A stretch of DNA of 8,844 nt from Candidatus Gastranaerophilales bacterium (lineage in GTDB: Bacteria > Cyanobacteriota > Vampirovibrionia > Gastranaerophilales > Gastranaerophilaceae), in NCBI GenBank assembly GCA_021205645.1, contig JAJPXE010000014.1, positions 1 through 8,844 of the forward strand. Reading direction: 5' to 3'. The first letter of the stretch is position 1. Every line of letters begins with the position of its first letter. Under the pieces are notes generated by a model. The model saw only the letters and a program-made list of their open reading frames with translations. It did no database searches and was not told where the DNA came from. Shown piece by piece: positions 7,456-8,844 of this stretch. The translations under genes were made by a program, and so were the position numbers.

Positions 7456-7489
7456 AAAATCAAGGACGACTTTATTGTCATCCTTGATT
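7454..7489 (-). terminator. intrinsic terminator of rpsP
   Basis: On the minus strand AATCAAGGATGAC (7489-7477) pairs with GTCGTCCTTGATT (7470-7458) as 13 bp with one U-G wobble, around the loop AATAAA. A T-tract follows (7459-7454). It lies 27 bp after the rpsP stop and separates rpsP from rnpA. Confidence 0.92.
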
Positions 7490-7516
7490 AGATTATTAAA
7501 TTTTAAGATTAATCCG

Positions 7517-7966
7517 TTATTCAGCAATTGTTTCTTCTGTAGTTTCAGCAGTTTCTTCTGTTTTTGTTTCTTCTTTAGCTTCTGCTTCAGCCTTTGCTTT
7601 AGCTTCGGCCTCTGCTGCCGCCGCTGCCTTTGCTTCTTCTTCGGCTTTTGCTTTAGCCTCAGCTTCAGCCGCTGCTTTTGCCTGAGCTTTTTTAGATAAT
7701 TTTACGGTATCTTTCTTTTTGTAATTCAATGTACCATCTGCCTTACAATTTTTGATTAGATAATTAACTGTTTCTGTCGGCTGAGCACCTTTGGATATCC
7801 ATTCTTCAGCTTTTGTTTTATTAAGCTGCATAACTTTTGTCTTTGGATTGTAATGACCCAATTCTTCAACAGGCTTACCTTCTCTTTTTGTAGTAGAGTT
7901 GATTACAATAATTCTGTATGTTGGTGCTTTTTTAGCCCCTAATCTTTTAAGTCTTATTTTTAACAT
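7517..7966 (-). CDS. rpsP: 30S ribosomal protein S16 with long Ala/Glu/Lys tail
   Basis: Residues 1-80 are a standard bacterial S16, beginning MLKIRLKRLGAKKAPTYRI and including EELGHYNP and the segment ending NYLIKNCKADGTL. S16 binds 16S rRNA and helps assemble the 30S body. The usual protein is about 80-90 aa; this one is 149 aa because of a low-complexity tail (about 92-149). The tail contains an 18-residue unit twice: AAAEAEAKAKAE occurs at 98-109 and 116-127. It then turns acidic and Thr-rich. It should form a charged helix reaching from the ribosome surface. AAGG (7980-7977) lies ten bases before the ATG. The frequent partners rimM, trmD and rplS are absent: a strong terminator follows. 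The gene has its own promoter and leader. Confidence 0.96.
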   Translation of the reverse strand: MLKIRLKRLGAKKAPTYRIIVINSTTKREGKPVEELGHYNPKTKVMQLNKTKAEEWISKGAQPTETVNYLIKNCKADGTLNYKKKDTVKLSKKAQAKAAAEAEAKAKAEEEAKAAAAAEAEAKAKAEAEAKEETKTEETAETTEETIAE

Positions 7967-8057
7967 TTAAAAATTTCCTTCTTTTTATAGTTACAATCTT
8001 GCGGAGATCCGCCGCTTAACCTCCGGCTGAATAACCCTAAGAGGAGAGAGTTATTCC
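7967..8057 (-). promoter_or_regulatory. structured 5' leader of rpsP
   Basis: The predicted transcript begins near 8058-8057 and has about 91 nt before the rpsP ATG. At its 5' end GAATAAC (8056-8050) pairs with GTTATTC (8035-8029), extended by a wobble and a C-G pair. Downstream, CGGAG (8025-8021) can pair with CTCCG (8006-8002), in competition with GCCG/CGGC and GCGG/CCGC pairings in the same stretch. The alternatives suggest a switching or autoregulatory r-protein leader. I recognise no named family. Confidence 0.55.
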
Positions 8058-8064
8058 AGAATCC

Positions 8065-8093
8065 ATTATAAACACAAGAAATTTTATAATCAA
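8065..8093 (-). promoter_or_regulatory. rpsP promoter (TTGATT-N17-TATAAT)
   Basis: On the minus strand TTGATT (8093-8088), a 17-base spacer and TATAAT (8070-8065) give a near-consensus promoter. The predicted +1 is about 8058, just at the base of the first leader hairpin. Confidence 0.85.
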
Positions 8094-8145
8094 GCGATTT
8101 TTAACACTTTTTAAAAAACAAAAACGTTATAACCAATATTAGCCA

Positions 8146-8234
8146 ATAAAAAGGATAACCTGATTGTGTGGACTTAGCTCTCCCGCTGTCGCCTGTTGAC
8201 CCGGTTGCAAGATTTACCGTATCAGAATTATCCT
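8146..8234 (-). ncRNA. candidate small RNA, about 89 nt, closed by an end-to-end stem
   Basis: Predicted +1 from the upstream promoter is A8234. The first 14 bases (AGGATAATTCTGAT) pair with the last 13 (ATCAGGTTATCCT) as 13 bp with one bulged U and one wobble, then TTTTATT follows (8151-8145). Inside, CGGT/ACCG can close one arm, and GACAGC-GGGAGA-GCT-AA-GTC forms a second with an AA bulge. Promoter start, closing stem and T-tract all agree on one strand, typical of a free-standing structured RNA such as the small SRP RNA or a regulatory RNA. The SRP signature (GGAAG with AGCAGC) is absent, and no riboswitch or tRNA consensus fits. No reading frame of note lies within. It could instead be a small inverted-repeat element. 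Confidence 0.55.
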
Positions 8235-8240
8235 GATTGT

Positions 8241-8269
8241 ATTATAATCGATAACTCCTGAAATTTCAC
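8241..8269 (-). promoter_or_regulatory. promoter of the candidate small RNA (GTGAAA-N17-TATAAT)
   Basis: On the minus strand GTGAAA (8269-8264), 17 bases and TATAAT (8246-8241) form a promoter with a perfect -10 and a 4/6 -35. A run of eight G residues (8276-8269 on this strand) abuts the -35 box. The expected start coincides with the first paired base of the RNA. Confidence 0.65.
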
Positions 8270-8290
8270 CCCCCCCATGCCTTATTATTG

Positions 8291-8689
8291 CTAATTTTTA
8301 GCTGTTTTATTATTTGATTTATGTCTTAATACTGGAATTTTACCGTATCTTTCATCACTAAACGGGTAAGTTTCAATCGCATCTTTATTTATCAAGTTTA
8401 AGATTTTTAGAAAAGATGGAAATGACTTTTGCATCTCCATAATCATTTTTATTACCATTTGCGGATAAAGCACTCCTCCAACTCTTTGTAATAAATGGAT
8501 TAATTTCGTAAACTTTGCAGTTGTTTTCGTGACTAAATTCAACTGACAATCCTGCATCAAATCACAGAGGTTTGAAGGAATAGTATTTCTTAAGTCAAGT
8601 TGAATAAACAGAAGAATTGGACAATCTAAGACCTGGTCAGTAAAACTTGGATTATTTAAGTCTCAATCCCTCTGTTGCTATTTAAACAT
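8291..8689 (-). pseudogene. degraded reading frame of unknown function
   Basis: The frame is open from 8662 to the TAG at 8291 (123 sense codons), but the stretch has no convincing start. Going upstream in the same frame, an ATG at 8689 is followed by TTT AAA, then TAG, then QQRD, then TGA, and only then the open part (DLNNPSFTDQVLDCPILL...). Within it a TTG at 8560 and an ATG at 8557 are possible starts, but neither has a Shine-Dalgarno. The predicted residues look protein-like (amphipathic stretch AKFTKLIHLLQRVGG; the end PFSDERYGKIPVLRHKS). I do not recognise a family. The best reading is a gene with two nonsense mutations, or a fragment cut off by the adjoining repeats; a short 88-aa gene from ATG 8557 is the alternative. 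Confidence 0.4.
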
Positions 8690-8708
8690 AGATAAAATCG
8701 ATATGCAG

Positions 8709-8770
8709 GATTATTCGGGCGAGGCAAAATTCAACATTTCGCCTCTTAGATTATTCGAGTAAGGTGAAAA
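8709..8770. repeat. degenerate 40-bp-spaced direct repeat with inner hairpin
   Basis: GATTATTCGGGCGAGGCAAA (from 8709) recurs as GATTATTCGAGTAAGGTGAA (from 8749). The differences are all transitions, which suggests an old duplication. GAGGC (8721-8725) pairs with GCCTC (8741-8745) in between. Read on the minus strand the units give CACCTTACTCGAAT and TGCCTCGCCCGAAT, matching CACCTCACCCGAAT at 94-107, so they belong to the same repeat family as the left end. Confidence 0.7.
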
Positions 8771-8773
8771 AGT

Positions 8774-8844
8774 TTAAGCCCTCTCCGTCCGGAGAGGGCA
8801 GAATTTCTTTGCGAACGAAGCGGCAGACTGTGTCTGCTTCGCTT
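8774..8844 (-). repeat. REP/MITE-like palindromic element, right copy, inverted
   Basis: GCCCTCTCC-GTCC-GGAGAGGGC (8778-8799) is the same hairpin B as at the left end. A second palindrome at 8818-8844 pairs AAGCG with CGCTT and GCAGAC with GTCTGC around TGT, with a TT bulge. On the minus strand the shared part reads GCCGCTTCGTTCGC, AAATTCTGCCCTCTCC and GAGAGGGCTT, closely matching 153-201 on the plus strand. The window ends exactly at the last base of the second palindrome. Confidence 0.82.

Noticed and set aside
7475..7699. Plus-strand frame rich in Phe, Cys and Ser
   Set aside because: It is the antisense of the low-complexity tail of rpsP; the biased residues mirror Ala/Glu/Lys codons.
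8146..8234. Small RNA as SRP (4.5S) RNA or a tRNA
   Set aside because: The GGAAG/AGCAGC apical motif of SRP RNA is absent, and no cloverleaf with a T-loop GTTCRA can be drawn.

Overview
The window is an AT-rich bacterial segment with standard genetic code use (TGA ends the methyltransferase and rnpA genes). The house style of the proteins suggests a gut lineage of Candidatus Gastranaerophilales / Melainabacteria (Vampirovibrionia): a divergent GH77 enzyme starting MNKVSISPN and a lineage-type protein starting MNITRSTN with a PVFSGKERIP segment. That assignment is inference from remembered protein style; a Clostridia-like host cannot be excluded from sequence alone.

Layout. Positions 1-334 hold no gene: two exact 49-bp tandem units, then a triple-hairpin palindromic repeat, then a C9T9 tract. 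Plus strand: a solitary N4/N6 DNA methyltransferase (335-1252) with a clear intrinsic terminator, then a 360-aa protein (1404-2486) whose sequence carries the spaced catalytic residues of a protein kinase fold. Everything from 2491 to about 8690 is read from the minus strand. In transcription order this is a decayed unidentified gene (8689-8291), a probable free-standing small RNA (about 8234-8146), rpsP with a long structured leader and an unusual Ala/Glu/Lys tail, rnpA coupled to an unrecognised 195-aa gene, a GH77 4-alpha-glucanotransferase, and proS. The right end (8709-8844) holds degenerate repeats and an inverted copy of the left-end palindromic element, reaching the last base.

Regulation. 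Three minus-strand promoters with 17-bp spacers can be read: for the small RNA, for rpsP and for rnpA. The rpsP terminator's U-tract runs directly into the -35 box of the rnpA promoter. The rnpA -10 box lies exactly six bases before the conserved ATG, which predicts a leaderless rnpA mRNA. The 195-aa gene overlaps the rnpA stop by ATGA and has its own Shine-Dalgarno inside rnpA.

The genes do not form one pathway. The core consists of translation and RNA-processing genes (proS, rpsP, rnpA) plus glucan metabolism. The most interesting unexplained items are the small RNA closed by a 13-bp end-to-end stem, the leaderless rnpA arrangement, the kinase-like protein, and the inverted repeats that bound the window.
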